This document shows positions 12,865-24,124 of a stretch of 64,000 nt of DNA, in pieces. The translations under genes were made by a program, and so were the position numbers. The stretch comes from Smallanthus sonchifolius (taxonomy: Eukaryota > Streptophyta > Magnoliopsida > Asterales > Asteraceae): assembly GCA_023525975.1 (NCBI GenBank), contig CM042023.1:14024501-14088500 (forward strand), read 5' to 3'. The number at the start of each line of letters is the position of its first letter. Position 1 is the stretch's first letter. Under the pieces are notes generated by a model, which saw nothing but the letters and a program-made list of their open reading frames with translations, had not been told where the DNA came from and ran no database searches.

Positions 12865-13191
12865 CTATACGCATCGTATAGGGCAATACGATGCGTATAG
12901 CCTTCACAATTTCCCAAACCCGACAACATCGTACTCCTAGACATTCCAACCCCTATACGCATCGTATAGGTCAATACGGTGCGGTTTAGGGTACGAGGTG
13001 ACTTCTGCAACTAGTCATCCATCACATCGCTATACGCCACGTATAGGTCTATACGTGGCGTATAGAGATGTGATGGATGACTAGTTGCAGAAGTCACCTC
13101 GTACCCTAAACCGCACCGTATTGACCTATACGATGTTGTCGGTTTGACCAGGAGTCTATACGCATCGTATAGATCTATACGATGCGTATAG
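12865..13191. repeat. 5' subterminal palindrome-pair array of copy A
   Basis: Paired units lie at 12865-12900, 12953-12980, 13030-13065 and 13156-13191. Each pair is a 17-bp palindrome such as CTATACGCCACGTATAG, a 2-4 base spacer, and its reverse complement CTATACGTGGCGTATAG. The last pair ends about 95 bases before the transposase start codon. Likely roles are protein-binding sites or hairpins. Confidence 0.85.
12960..13135. repeat. 176-bp near-perfect palindrome
   Basis: The sequence is self-complementary around the centre 13047/13048, with one mismatched pair (13029 and 13066) in 88 base pairs. The core is the palindrome pair at 13030-13065; the arms contain GTACGAGGTGAC and ACTAGTCATCC. 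Copy B has a related but less perfect structure at 28792-28968. Confidence 0.9.
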
Positions 13192-13287
13192 GGGCCAAAT
13201 TTTGTGTATTTTACCATGCACAATTCTCATTTGAACGTATCGTTCAAAAATTTTCAAACAATTTACGGTTTTCAAAAAGTTATAGCA

Positions 13288-15888
13288 ATGTCTTGGTGGT
13301 GGGATGGTAACTACGGTTTTCAGGTATATTCTAACGAGTCGCTGGAAAACAACCCGCAAAGTTCTGGATTTCAAGATGTGAACCGGGAGGAGGTCTCGTC
13401 CGACGTTTATTCTAATCAACGGGTAAGGCTTCCCGATTTGAACGAGCCACTAAGCAATCCCGAGTTCGTATACGGTGAACACTCTTACCTTACACAACCC
13501 ACGGACGACTTCGTGTACGGTGAAGACTCTTACCCGACACAACAAACCGACAGCTTCGTGACGTATAAAACTGACCAGGTATAACATTCCTATATATATG
13601 CATACATTTAGTTTGTTGTTTCTTAACTTTTACCGTACCGTTGTTGTAGAATTTTCAGACTCGTGATCAGTTGGTGGATTGGGCTGTCCGCAGAGGACGT
13701 GAGAATGGTTACGTCATTGTCACCCAACGATCGAGGAGAAAAGGCGACGACCCGTCGAAGCCGGTTATCAAGGTGTGGCTTGTGTGTGACCGTCACGGCG
13801 AACGTAAATCTACTGCCACGGTTCGACGTGTCGGTAGCAAGAAAACAGGTTGTCCTTTTAAATTGGAAGGAGAGTACCAAGTAAATACTGGTGATTGGAA
13901 ATTAACGGTGAAGGATGACAGTCATAACCACGATCCTAGTCAACATCTTGAGGCGCACTCGTTTGCCAGGAGACTGTCTGAGTCGGAACAACTTTTGGTG
14001 GCGAAATTGTATTCGCAAAACATGATGCCACGAAACATTCTGGCAACCATAAGGGAGCAAAACCCCGATAGTAGTTGCATTAAAAAGGACATTTATAAAG
14101 CAATACAAAAGATAAAAAACGAATCGAGAGTCGGTGAAACTCCAATGCAGGTTCTGGAGCACCTGCTTTCTTCTAAACATTACGTCTACTATACCCGGGA
14201 GGATCCCGTCACAAATGTCGTGGAGGAGATATTCTTTGTTCATCCGAAATCCTACGAGATGTGGCGTGCGTTCCCGCATGTTTTGATGATCGACGCAACG
14301 TACAAAACAAACATGTATAGACTTCCATTTGTCCAAGTGGTCGGTGTGACCTCCACACACCAGTCGTTCTGCGTCGCTCATGCATTTATATCTAAAGAAC
14401 GGGAGGAAAACTTCGTCTGGTTGCTATTGCAAATCAAAGGTATGTTGCAAAAGTGTATGGAGCCGCGCGTGATAGTAACAGACAGGGACAAAGCTCTTAT
14501 GAACGCGTGTGACAAAATATTCCCGGAAAGTTCCAAGAACCTATGCCGGTGGCACATACACGAGAATATCTCAAAACATTGCAAGGCATCGTTTACAGAC
14601 GAAGATTGGGAAAATTTCAAGTATTCTTGGTCGGTATTGTGTGAGTCTCCTACGCCAGAAGTATACCAGTACAACTTCAACCGGCTTTTCAGTAGTTGTG
14701 GGTTGCCGTGTGCCTGTCGTCTGGCAAATATCGAAGCTACAGGTCCGGTCAACCTTTTAATATTTATCTTGTTTTATCTAATTTCAAACTTTTCTGACTA
14801 TCTCGTTTTAATACAGGTGGCAGAATCCCGCTAGATGCGGTGGACGTCTTTTGGACGAAGCTTGATCTAAAACCGTCGTTTGTCGAGGATGAAAATGTAG
14901 ACGTGGATAAAGTACTTGGTCAAGTGAGAAACAAAATTATGTCACAACCCGATCAGGTCAAAAAAAGTCTGTTGTCGAGAATCGTAGGGGTGGTATTTCC
15001 GATCAATAGTAAGAAGAAGGCGCCTATGGTACAAGAAGATACTCGCGGTCGTCCAACTTTGAAACAGCAACAACAAAGGAAACAGGATGTCACGAGAAAC
15101 AGCTCGTTCACAGGATCCCAACAAAGCATATGTGACCCTGCGAGACATAGCTCCTATATTGCGTCACAGGACTCTCGACAAGCGAGTTCAGTCATTCAAC
15201 ACCGTCGTTCAACGACGGGTAAAGGAAAGCAACCACCAGATGATAACGCCCATCATGGGTTTCCATTAATGATTGGGGAAGATGCCGTTAACAATATAAA
15301 TTGTTTTAAGGATTCGATTCCATCTTTGTTTCATCCCTACATTTCACGTATACAGGATGTAAATCCCGACGGTAACTGTGGTTTTCGATCGGTAGCTGTG
15401 GGCTTAGGGTTAAATGAAAACCGGTGGTTATTTATTCGTCAACAGCTTCTACATGAGATGGACAGTAAAGAAGAATGGTGGAGAACTGTTTTCGACAGAA
15501 TCGCCTTTCAAGAGTATGATAGGCTGCGTCACATAATAGATTGGCAGGATGTGAAAGCCGCGCCAGTTAGTCGTTGGATGTGGATGCCATACACAGGACT
15601 CCTAATTGCTCAAAGATTTGGGGTGATTGTTCATCTATTAATCATTGCCGGTAATCAAACATTTTTTCCATTATGGTTTGGTCCTCATGTTCATGCTCAA
15701 CATCAAATTGTATCGTTCGTCCACGTCAAAAGTGCTCATTTCATCCACGTCAAGTTAGATGGAATTTGCACCGAAATGATGATGCAGCAGAATGGGAAAA
15801 TATATACAGTGATCGTATTGAACGGTTTAAGAAAAAAATGGCTACTGATAGCGATAACTTTTCACAATACGTCACGAATTATGGATGA
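13288..15888 (+). pseudogene. MULE transposase with OTU protease domain, copy A, disrupted
   Basis: Domains in order are a Ser/Asn-rich N-terminus from MSWWWDGNYGF, a FAR1-type zinc DNA-binding domain (WLVCDRHG, GCPFKL, SHNHDPS), a MULE DDE core with the first Asp in MIDATYKT, the second in VTDRDKAL and a CRWH motif between second and third acids, a SWIM-like finger (GLPCAC), then an OTU domain with the Asp/Cys motif DGNCGFRS and a downstream HFIHVKL histidine. Introns are 13579-13649 and 14743-14816. Compared with copy B, about 490 bases are missing after the residues NFNRL near 14685, removing the region expected to hold the third catalytic acid. A second deletion of about 34 bases near 15760 shifts the frame, so the reading ends at 15901 instead of 15888. 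The start at 13288 is chosen because MSWWW is conserved in copy B. Confidence 0.85.
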
Positions 15889-16028
15889 AGTTTGTTTGTA
15901 ATAAAATACATGTTTATACTAATTATATCAAAAAAGAAAACAAAAAAAAAGAATACAATTATACTAATTATACTAATTATATCAAAAAAAAAGAATACAA
16001 TTATACTAATTATACTAAAATACATGAA

Positions 16029-16119
16029 CTATACGCCACGTATAGATCCATACGTACCGTATGGAATTCCAAAGGTCATGAGCTATACGCCTCGTAATGT
16101 TCTATACGATGGCGTATAG
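16029..16119. repeat. Intergenic palindrome pairs of copy A
   Basis: Two pairs at 16029-16065 and 16083-16119 lie between the end of the transposase-OTU gene and the leader of the second gene. They follow a short AT-rich run of imperfect ATACTAATT repeats at 15918-16020. Confidence 0.75.
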
Positions 16120-16245
16120 CGACCGGTATACTCAGAAGAGCCAGCGTACAGCACCAAACGCCCCCCATTTTTAACACACACACACATACGAGGAGACGCT
16201 AGATTGAGATTGTCGGGTCAAAAATTTCCTCTTTTACTCGTAAAG

Positions 16246-16766
16246 GTACGTATTCTAGACTCGTGATATATAATATAGGTTTAATTTTGATTATTAGTCA
16301 TTAAAATTGCATAGAAATAGAGATTTATAAGTTGAATTCGATGAACTATACGCAGCGTATAGAATTATACGTGGCGTATAGTTCATCAGAGGAAGAAGAT
16401 GAAACAATACGCAACGTATGGGGCTATACGCTGCGTATGGTTTAAGTTACCCGGTAACTGGCCTGCGTATGGCTTGGTTGGCCGCGTATGGCTCGTTTTG
16501 CCCGGTAACTGGCCTGCGTATGGCTTGGTTGGCCTGCGTATGGCTTGCTTACCCGGTAACACCCTATACGCCACGTATAAAGCTATACGTGGCGTATAGG
16601 TTTTTAAAAAAATTATTTTAAATCATTTATTTATATTAAATAAACAATTTATTTATTATTTTAAATAATTTATTTAAATAATAAAAACAATTTATTATTA
16701 TTTTAAATCATTTATTTATATTAAATAAACAATTTATTATTATTTTAAATATATTATTATTTTCAG
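16246..16766 (+). other. Probable 5'-leader intron of the second gene, copy A
   Basis: A donor AAAG|GTACGT and an acceptor TTTCAG|AT lie immediately before the start codon at 16769. Copy B shows the same junctions (32706-33400). The intron holds three palindrome pairs at 16346-16381, 16406-16441 and 16564-16599, several GCGTATGGCTTG repeats between them, and an AT-rich tail. Confidence 0.55.
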
Positions 16767-16768
16767 AT

Positions 16769-18093
16769 ATGGCGGATCACGACGACGATGTTCAGATGGA
16801 CGAGTTACAAGATCTTGCGCACTACCCCTATTTGGATTTTCCGGCAGACTCGGAGTGGTATGGTCGGTGCTAAAAGCTACGGGAGGTGCGTTTGGGGCCG
16901 GGGACGGCGGTGGACTGGGAGCTTCTCCAGGAGGTCCAGGAGGCGGAGCGGGCCAGGGCCATCATAGGCGAGGACACGCCATGAGATCGGCTTTTTGATC
17001 TATCATTCACCGAGACCTACCGAGAGGTGGTCGTCGAGTTTCTTTCGACGTTCATCTACTCAGAGGAGGGGCTAGCGCCCGTTCCCGAGGAGGCGCCGGC
17101 AGAGGAGCCGGATCAGGTCTCCTTCCGTATTTTTGGCCACCAGTACCGTCTGACCCTCCGTCAGTGGGCCGTCGCGACGGGCTTGTACTTTGAGCCCGAG
17201 ACGATTTTGCCGGTTTACACCGCGGCGGTGACGGAGGTGGACAAGGAGGTACTCATTGTTTTTTGGGGTTTGATTTCCGATAGCCTTGGTTAGGTACCAA
17301 GGCGAGGGTTTCGGGGATTAGAGACCCCCTCTATAGATATTTGCACCGGCTTATCTCGACGTCGATCGCACCGCGTCAGAAAAGCCGTGAGTGGTGCACC
17401 GATAGAGACCTCTTCTTTCTCTACTGCCTGCTTACAGGCACGGGGTGAGCCCTATCCACATGCCTCGCTAGTTATTTCGCGTCTGCCTATATGCGGCAGA
17501 GGCGCGGGCTTTTGTATGGCGGCGCTTTTATCACTCAGGTCATGCGTAGTATTACACCATGGCATGCGCATGAGCCTGAGTTGTTACCGCCCATTCCCCC
17601 TGTCAGATTAGACCGCCGCACGGCTAGCGGCATGCGCATCACGCACCGTTTCCCGGGGCTCGGCCTACGGTTTGTAGGGGCCGTCCAGGACCAGGTTTGG
17701 GTCCCGGTGCCGTTGCCGCCGATGCCTGGACAGGGGGGCCCGCAGATGCCTGACCCGCCACTAGGTGTGCCGTTGTCGGCGCCGCATCAGCCGCACGTGG
17801 AGCCCATCCACGACCATCCGCCACAGCATCCCCGACACGCGCGTCGGTCTGTTAGGCTGGACAGGGCCACCCAGGCATTGCTTGAGACCCTTGCTGCCGA
17901 CTCACGGCGACAGGCTCGTCAGAGCGACCGCATGGAGGACCTTATGATGTGGGCGGTTGGTAGCCTCGTGGATCTATCACGAGCCGCCGGCATCGAGCTA
18001 CCACCACTACCACTGCCACGTCATTATCCAGACGACCCCGTTCAGGATGACGGCGGGGCCGGTCAGGATGACGGCGGGGCGGGTCAGGCTTAG
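16769..18093 (+). pseudogene. Athila ORF-1-like protein gene, copy A, disrupted
   Basis: The product begins MADHDDDVQMDE and contains ETYRE-VVEFLSTF, LRQWAVATGLY and FWGLISDS, then a RYLHRL block, a YGGAFIT block, a Pro-rich linker and a charged helix (RMEDLMMWAVG) before Asp/Gly-rich C-terminal repeats. The RYLHRL to GGAFIT part resembles the Athila ORF-1 family, whose function is unknown. In-frame stops occur at 16871, 16982 and 17291, where copy B has Gln, Trp and Trp, and a frameshift lies between 17293 and 17491. The gene is GC-rich compared with its surroundings. It is neither the transposase nor a known enzyme; a DNA-binding or anti-silencing role is only a guess. Confidence 0.75.
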
Positions 18094-18373
18094 TTGTTTT
18101 TATTTGTATTTAGTTTGTTTCTTCGGTTATGTATGTAAAAACATTTTGATGTATATATTTAATTTTGTGATGTAATGTATATAGTCTTTTACTTATTTCT
18201 TTGGTTGTAATGTTTAATTTTTTGTTTGTTTGTAATGATAAATTATAAATGCAAAAATATAATAAATGTTAACAAAGTTATATAATTTAAATTAAAAAAT
18301 ATAACAAACTTATATTAACAAAGTTATATAAATTAAATTAAAAAAAACAACAAACTTAAATTAATAAAATACC

Positions 18374-18591
18374 CTATACGTGGCGTATAGGGCAATACGC
18401 CACGTATATAGGTTTTTAAATCGACTTCTGCCAACTTTTGAAGCAAAATTAAAACCCGTGGCCCATACGCTGCGTACAGATCAATACGGCCCGTATTGGA
18501 CCCAGCCGCCAGACCGGGAATGCGACGTGGCATTCTGTTGGCAGAGACTGAACCCTATACGCCTCGTATTGGCCTATACGAGTGCGTATAG
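18374..18591. repeat. 3' subterminal palindrome-pair array of copy A
   Basis: Three pairs at 18374-18408, about 18464-18499 and 18555-18591 lie between the second gene and the right terminal inverted repeat. The same three positions are occupied in copy B. Confidence 0.8.
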
Positions 18592-18641
18592 GACGACGGC
18601 ATGTCCAATTAGCAATATTCCGTGTCTTAATAGATTCACCC

Positions 18642-18650
18642 TTTTTGTAA
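18642..18650. repeat. Target-site duplication, right, of copy A
   Basis: TTTTTGTAA directly follows the terminal ACCC of the element and matches 12812-12820 exactly. Confidence 0.85.
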
Positions 18651-20690
18651 ACTATTCAGGTCTTAAAACAAGATCATCGGTATTTGTAATCATTGTCTGC
18701 TCTTTTAAGTTTTGACAGAAACTTTCCTTTTGACTTTCACTAATTAATAATACTATTTATTATTAAATATTTTTGCTTTCAGATTTAGTAAAGCATTTTT
18801 TGAAATTCAAAATTATGTCATTCTTGGCCCTCAGGTTTTCCCTTTTTTGGGGCAACCCGTTAAGTAAGTTGGAAACCATACTCAGCGTAAAATATGGAGG
18901 TGTTTGGTGTTTATGTACGGGTAGACTCACGGGATCCCAGTAATACCTTGGTTAATAATATCAGATTGGGCATGTGACATTCAAGGGATTTAGAGACAGA
19001 AAACCTATAGAAATTTAAGTTTTGAACTTTATTAGGCTTCGATCGATTGGTAAAATTATAACCACTAAATTCTTCCGAATGGATAGTTATAGACGGTATA
19101 TACCCGTTGTAGTTTATTATCTTTCATGTATCATTTTAGGCTTCCAACTTATGTGATGGGCAACGTTTTGAGTCTTAATAAGAATGAGAACCCAACAACT
19201 TTTATGGTTAATCTATCACTTTGATTATGGCATATTCCAGCAAAAAAGAGTGGTGTGTAGTTCAAGTGCATTTGATTGAAAGAGAGTTGTATCTTTGGTG
19301 GTCCTACCTGTCTTGCATATCTGTGGTATGGGACCCACTTAGAAAAGGTCCTTAAAAAATAAAAATAGTCAAAATTATGTTTGTGGGCATCCGAAAATAA
19401 TGTAGCGTTTGTGTGGAGGTGGAGGAGAGTGAAACTTTTTTTGTTTGGAAATTCGAACAAGAGCGGAGGAATAATGTGAGGGAAGAGAGGAGAGAGCGGG
19501 TGAGGTGGCGGTAGGACAAGCAATATGATCACCCGCTTGCCACAAAAAAAAGATTTGGGTCGCCCATCACCCGCTTCATTAGTTTTTACGGATTTCCGGG
19601 ATGTTACAGGGAGTAGAAGCTAACACGCGTTTTTGATTGATTTTTGTTAACTTTGAATGTCTATTCTTAACTTTTTCCTAATGTTCAAGGTTGTTATGTA
19701 GTTTTCTGGAATTTTCGTCACGTCTCCGTCCCGTTTCAGTTGGATTTATTACTGGTTTTTCTGTTGCTTGCTCTTATAGACAGGCATGACATCTGCTTTC
19801 TTTGTGTGTACAATATGTTGCTATCACACACACATTTATGCATATGAATTACGTGCGTGCCCGAGCGACAGAATTCAAACCACATGTTGTCAATTTCCTG
19901 GAGATCATTCAGTCCTATTTGTAGTGAACAAACATCATATAATATTTTTGCGTGAAGTTTTGTTTTACACTTCGAACCTAAAGATTTATGTTAAGTTGGA
20001 GCCATAAGCATTCCATAAACCTCAAATAATATGCTTCTTAACAATTTGGTTACTAAAAACATCAATGAAACATATTCCGGTAGTCGTGGTACACGTCCTT
20101 ATAAGGTTGTTTCCTTACATGATGATTTCCTTAAAGAGACCCAGTTCAAGCATGTTGCTGATTTGGATGAATTTGTTGAGGTATGTTCATTTCTTTTTCT
20201 TTCATTATTACAAAAATATTGGTGTCACTTGTGATTTCTTGTATCATGTGTAATTCAAAAATATTGGTGTCACTTGTTTGGGATAAATGAAGATATTTGT
20301 TGTCTGTTTGGTTTTGCTGCAGAATAATAATTTGGTAATGTAGTTTTTATACTACAATTTGGATTATACTCGTGATGAACAAACAAATAATCAAATATGC
20401 ATAACACAGTTGAAAGAACAAAACTTTTGATTATATATTACTTGAAAATATGCATAAAGATTCGATTTAAACTAATCCGGTGCAAGATCCTTGGTGTTCA
20501 TATAACAAATTTTCTTGAAAATTCTAAGAATTCGTATCATTTTGAAGTTGAGTATCAGTCCCTTTGACTTTAAAAGTCAAAAAACAATGGTGTACCAATA
20601 TATATGATGTCTAGAGAATCTGAACCCTAAACCCATCCATGAACCCAAATCAAATCTTAACCAGGGTCAAATTCGTCAATTTCCTGAAAT
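18651..20690. other. Non-coding region, no gene seen
   Basis: This is AT-rich sequence with short unrelated open frames. It may include the left part of a Helitron whose 3' end lies at 21325, but no Helitron 5' end was recognised. Confidence 0.45.
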
Positions 20691-20694
20691 CGTT

Positions 20695-21205
20695 GATGAA
20701 TTTTCATCATTTAAAGATTGTGGAGTCTGGTACAATGTGCTTTTTGTAACGATCGAGTTTATTTGGCATGACATAGATGGAAAAAGATTGGTGCTCATTC
20801 TTCTTGATCAACATGTAAGTTTCATATTTTATTCGTGAACTTTTTATTTATCTGTATAATTTGAATTTCTTTTTTTAGAGGAATAAAATTGCTGCCATCG
20901 TCCAACAAGTTTTGATACATTTATATGATGATGTTAAGATGCTTGGATATATATTCTCCTTGCATCATTTTCAAGTTGAGGTTCTAAAGTATCACGAAGT
21001 CCCAAAGTATGAGGGCTACATCATAATTTGGTCAGAAAAAGCAATTGTGATTAACCAAGACACAAAGTTTGCTCCGTTTATGATTGATGCTCCAAAATGT
21101 TTTACTTTGTATCCATTGATACTCTTAAAAGAACAACATTTTATGAAATTAATTTTCATGTTTTTATATGAAAATGTTTTTAGTACTCTCATCAATATAC
21201 GATAA
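20695..21205 (+). pseudogene. RPA1-like OB-fold fragment, probably Helitron-derived
   Basis: Two short exons, about 20695-20814 and 20878-21205, join at a GT/AG intron. They read through CGVWYNVLFVTIEF and DGKRLVLILLDQH, then RNKIAAIVQQ and GYIFSLHHFQVEV. The pattern of a DxxGNKI-type turn followed by a 'F.V' strand resembles the replication protein A large-subunit OB domain (DUF223) found in plant Helitrons. It is far shorter than a full RPA1 and is followed by a Helitron-like 3' end. A host gene remnant is possible. Confidence 0.4.
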
Positions 21206-21298
21206 ACGTTTGAGCCTATGAAAAAATAACCTATTGATAAGCTAATGTTGAATAAAAATACATGTTCAAATATTTATCAGTGTAATATTAATGTTAAA

Positions 21299-21325
21299 GC
21301 GTGTAACACACGGGGTTAAAGCTAG
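21299..21325 (+). mobile_element. Helitron 3' terminus
   Basis: A short hairpin CGTGT-AAC-ACACG at 21300-21312 is followed 9 bases later by CTAG and then T. Hairpin plus CTRR before a T is the standard 3' signature of Helitrons. It lies 120 bases after the RPA-like fragment. Confidence 0.6.
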
Positions 21326-22307
21326 TTTTTTAATAAAATCAATAACACTGATAAGATAGAAATATAATAGTAAAAACTAGTTTCATTTTTGGCTTGTAAC
21401 TTGGTTGAAAAAAAAAATCTTGACGCATAATATTTTGTGGGAAAACATCAAATAGCAAAATGTTGGTATTTAAGTATTTAACAGAATAACCTCCTACAGT
21501 CTTACCTACAAAAAAAAGTCAAAATTCGGATTGACTAAAGAGAAGATATAAAGAAGCCAATCAGCCATTGCCCATATATAACACCCAAAAAAATAAAAAA
21601 ATAAAAAAAAGGCAAAGGTCAAATCTAACCATCCGCAACATGTGAAATATTTTTGTAGATTGATTAGAGAAAAATAATCATCAAACCACTACACGAATTT
21701 GATGTGTGTACTCTTTATAAAACTAGTGGTGATAATAAAACTAACAAATATGAATATGATATATATCTTTATTTGTATTAGACATATCAATAATAATCCG
21801 GATACATATAAAATCCTTATAATCCATTAATTTAAACAAGTTGTAAACCATGTTTGTTGGTTGAGCTTATAAAATATATTCTTAAATGGTTGATGGCCAA
21901 CCTCTATAATTTTAATATAGCCCGAACATGATACTTATTAACTTGACCTATTTAATCAAACGGGTTTAACATAAAAAGTTGAATTCAGGTTATTTTTGTT
22001 TTTTGATTCATATAAAAACTACCACACCTACCATAGTATCTTTAATACCGGTCTATAAGTATCATTAACATGGTACGTTACGGATACATGTAACAGAATC
22101 ATACGTACATAAATAAACGCAAATACCTCTTGCCTATAAACCAAACCCGGTAATGTACTAAATATCCTAATTTCGGTTAGTAAAATGCCCAAAACAAACA
22201 GTTTTAGTGACAGAATAAACGTGCACATTTTTGTCTACTCGCACCAACTTTTTTGGTTTTTAGTTTTGAGACAAAGGAACACATACTATTTATAATAGTA
22301 TTACGTT

Positions 22308-23631
22308 CAGGGGCGGATCTAAAGGTTGCCTAGGGGGCGGCGAGGCACCCACTGGGATTCGTCTCCAATGAAGAAAAGTTTCAATATTTTTCATAGGCCC
22401 CCTCCCAAAAATAGTAGAGGCACCTTCTGCAACATCCGATGATCAACAAAACCAAGAAAGAGTAAGAGGAATAGAGGAGGGAATCAAATTTGTCGAGGAA
22501 TCCATGAAAGCTCTGTTCTTGAAGTTGCAGGTTTGTTAGAGAGAAGGTAGACTATTTTCTATATTAAAGGAAAATTTTATATTAAACCTTAAACAAAGTT
22601 ATAAATTAAACCTTTTAGTTTAATTTGAATTTTAAATAACCTTTAGAGTTAAACGTATCATATTTGGTATTAATCATAACTACATAACTAATTAAATTGA
22701 ATAGATAAGTGTTAGATGGATTAGTGAATTTATATATATAAATGTTTTCTGTATTTTTGTTTTTGGTTTACAAGTCTTATTATTTTCATTTTTTGATTTA
22801 CAAATGTTTTCTGTTTTCTTATTTTTGGTTTATTATTATATTTAATCAACTATTTTTTAGGTATTTGTTTGATTGTCTTAATTTCATAGATTAGTTTCAC
22901 TTTTAGAAAAATTTATATTCATTAACTATATTTGAGTTTGATTGAAGAGTATTGTAAAGTTTATTATATCATTAATAATTAAGTATGGATGGCTTTACAA
23001 TATTTTTAAGTAAATAGTCATTAATTGTTTTCACCCAACACATTTTACCCGATTTAAGTAATTAAGTATGAATGGTTTTACAATATTGTTAAGTAAATAA
23101 GTATTAGTTGCCAAAGAGATTGTGGTGTAGTGGTTGAGGTGAGGCCTGAAGTCCCAAGGGACCCGGGTTCAATCCCTGTCACCACCATTAATTTCTGTGG
23201 CATTGCAAATGAGGCCTTTTAGGCTGATGCACCAGGGTTTTACCCACGCCGATCCAGGGTTAAAGCCTCGGCTCTCCCTCAAGCCGGGAAGGGGTCGTAT
23301 TGGGTGGGATTTTCCCTTGAAAGCTCTCCAACTCTGAAGCCAAGTGGGCCCGGTTAAGACAACATATTAACCGAAGTTGGACGAGGCTCTCCCATGTGAC
23401 GGGGGTGCGACGTCACATATTCAATGTTCGCCTTTAAAAAAAAATAAGTATTAGTTCGTGCTTTATCTATCGAATTCTTAATGTGGAATAATAATTGTTA
23501 GGAGTAGGCTTGTAGTTTAAATTCCCTTCAATTTGCACGTTTTAACTGACTCTTTTGACACGTTTTAGCTAATCCGTTTCAACCAACCCATTTTTTGCAC
23601 CCGCTGGAGAAAAATTCTGGATCCGTCATTG
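22308..23631. mobile_element. hAT-type non-autonomous element with nested SINE
   Basis: An exact 8-bp direct repeat ATTACGTT lies at 22300-22307 and 23632-23639. The ends are inverted: CAGGGGCGGATCTA on the left and, read from the right, CAATGACGGATCCAGA. Eight-base duplications and CA-starting ends fit the hAT superfamily. No transposase is seen. A SINE with its own duplication has landed inside at 23110-23441. Confidence 0.75.
23110..23441 (+). mobile_element. tRNA-derived SINE, copy 1
   Basis: A 15-bp target duplication AAATAAGTATTAGTT flanks it (23095-23109 and 23442-23456). The head contains an A-box-like TGGTGTAGTGG and a B-box-like GGTTCAATCCC at 23166-23176, as in tRNA-derived SINEs, and the tail is oligo-A. 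It is about 330 bp, and a close copy lies at 56842-57177. Confidence 0.88.
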
Positions 23632-24124
23632 ATTACGTTAATTAAAATGAAATGATAAAATATAATTAAATTAACACGTGTATTTATATTCAACATTATA
23701 GTTAAAATTTAAAATGATAAAATATTTAAATTTGGACCGTATGGTAACAATATACCAGTCTAGTACCGACACCAAGGTTCGTGTATATATTTATTTAAGA
23801 TCCAGTTGAATAAAAGGAAAGTTTATTTTTATTTAAAAATATTGAAATAGAAATAAAAAATAATAGAAGTTAGTGGAGAGTAATTAGACAACGCGGAATT
23901 GACGAAGCAAGGGGGCAGATTCATTCATTCCCGCCCTTTTACTATGCGCGCGCATTGCTGATAGATTTGGGTTTTTAAATAAATAATACATATATATATT
24001 TAAATTTAAATGAGAATATACCTATTTTCTGTTAGAAAATAAAAACTATATGTAACTAGTAGTAAAACACACGTGTTGCGGCGCGTTAAAACGCTAAAAA
24101 ATTAATGCTTTCGAAACTATAAAA

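Larger units (their letters stand above)
12821..18641 (+). mobile_element. Mutator-like element, copy A, with OTU transposase and Athila-ORF1-like gene
   Basis: The boundaries are set by a perfect 9-bp direct repeat TTTTTGTAA at 12812-12820 and 18642-18650, the size expected for Mutator-like elements. Imperfect terminal inverted repeats occupy 12821-12858 and 18603-18641; both contain ACACGG, ATTGCTA or TTGCTA, and TGGAC in the same order, and start with GGG. The element is 5821 bp and carries two same-strand genes, both broken here. Arrays of paired CTATACG...CGTATAG palindromes fill its non-coding parts. Copy B at 28649-35253 has the same organisation, so both genes are integral to the family rather than chance insertions. 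Confidence 0.9.

Noticed and set aside
12865..13191. CRISPR-like repeat array
   Set aside because: The repeats are palindrome pairs with 2-4 base spacers, irregular spacing and no unique spacers of constant length, in a plant genome and inside a MULE.
13902..14381. Long antisense open frame (159 aa) opposite the transposase, with an equivalent in copy B at 29737-30216
   Set aside because: It is the mirror of a conserved sense coding region. Conservation of the sense frame explains the antisense opening, and no family motif is visible.
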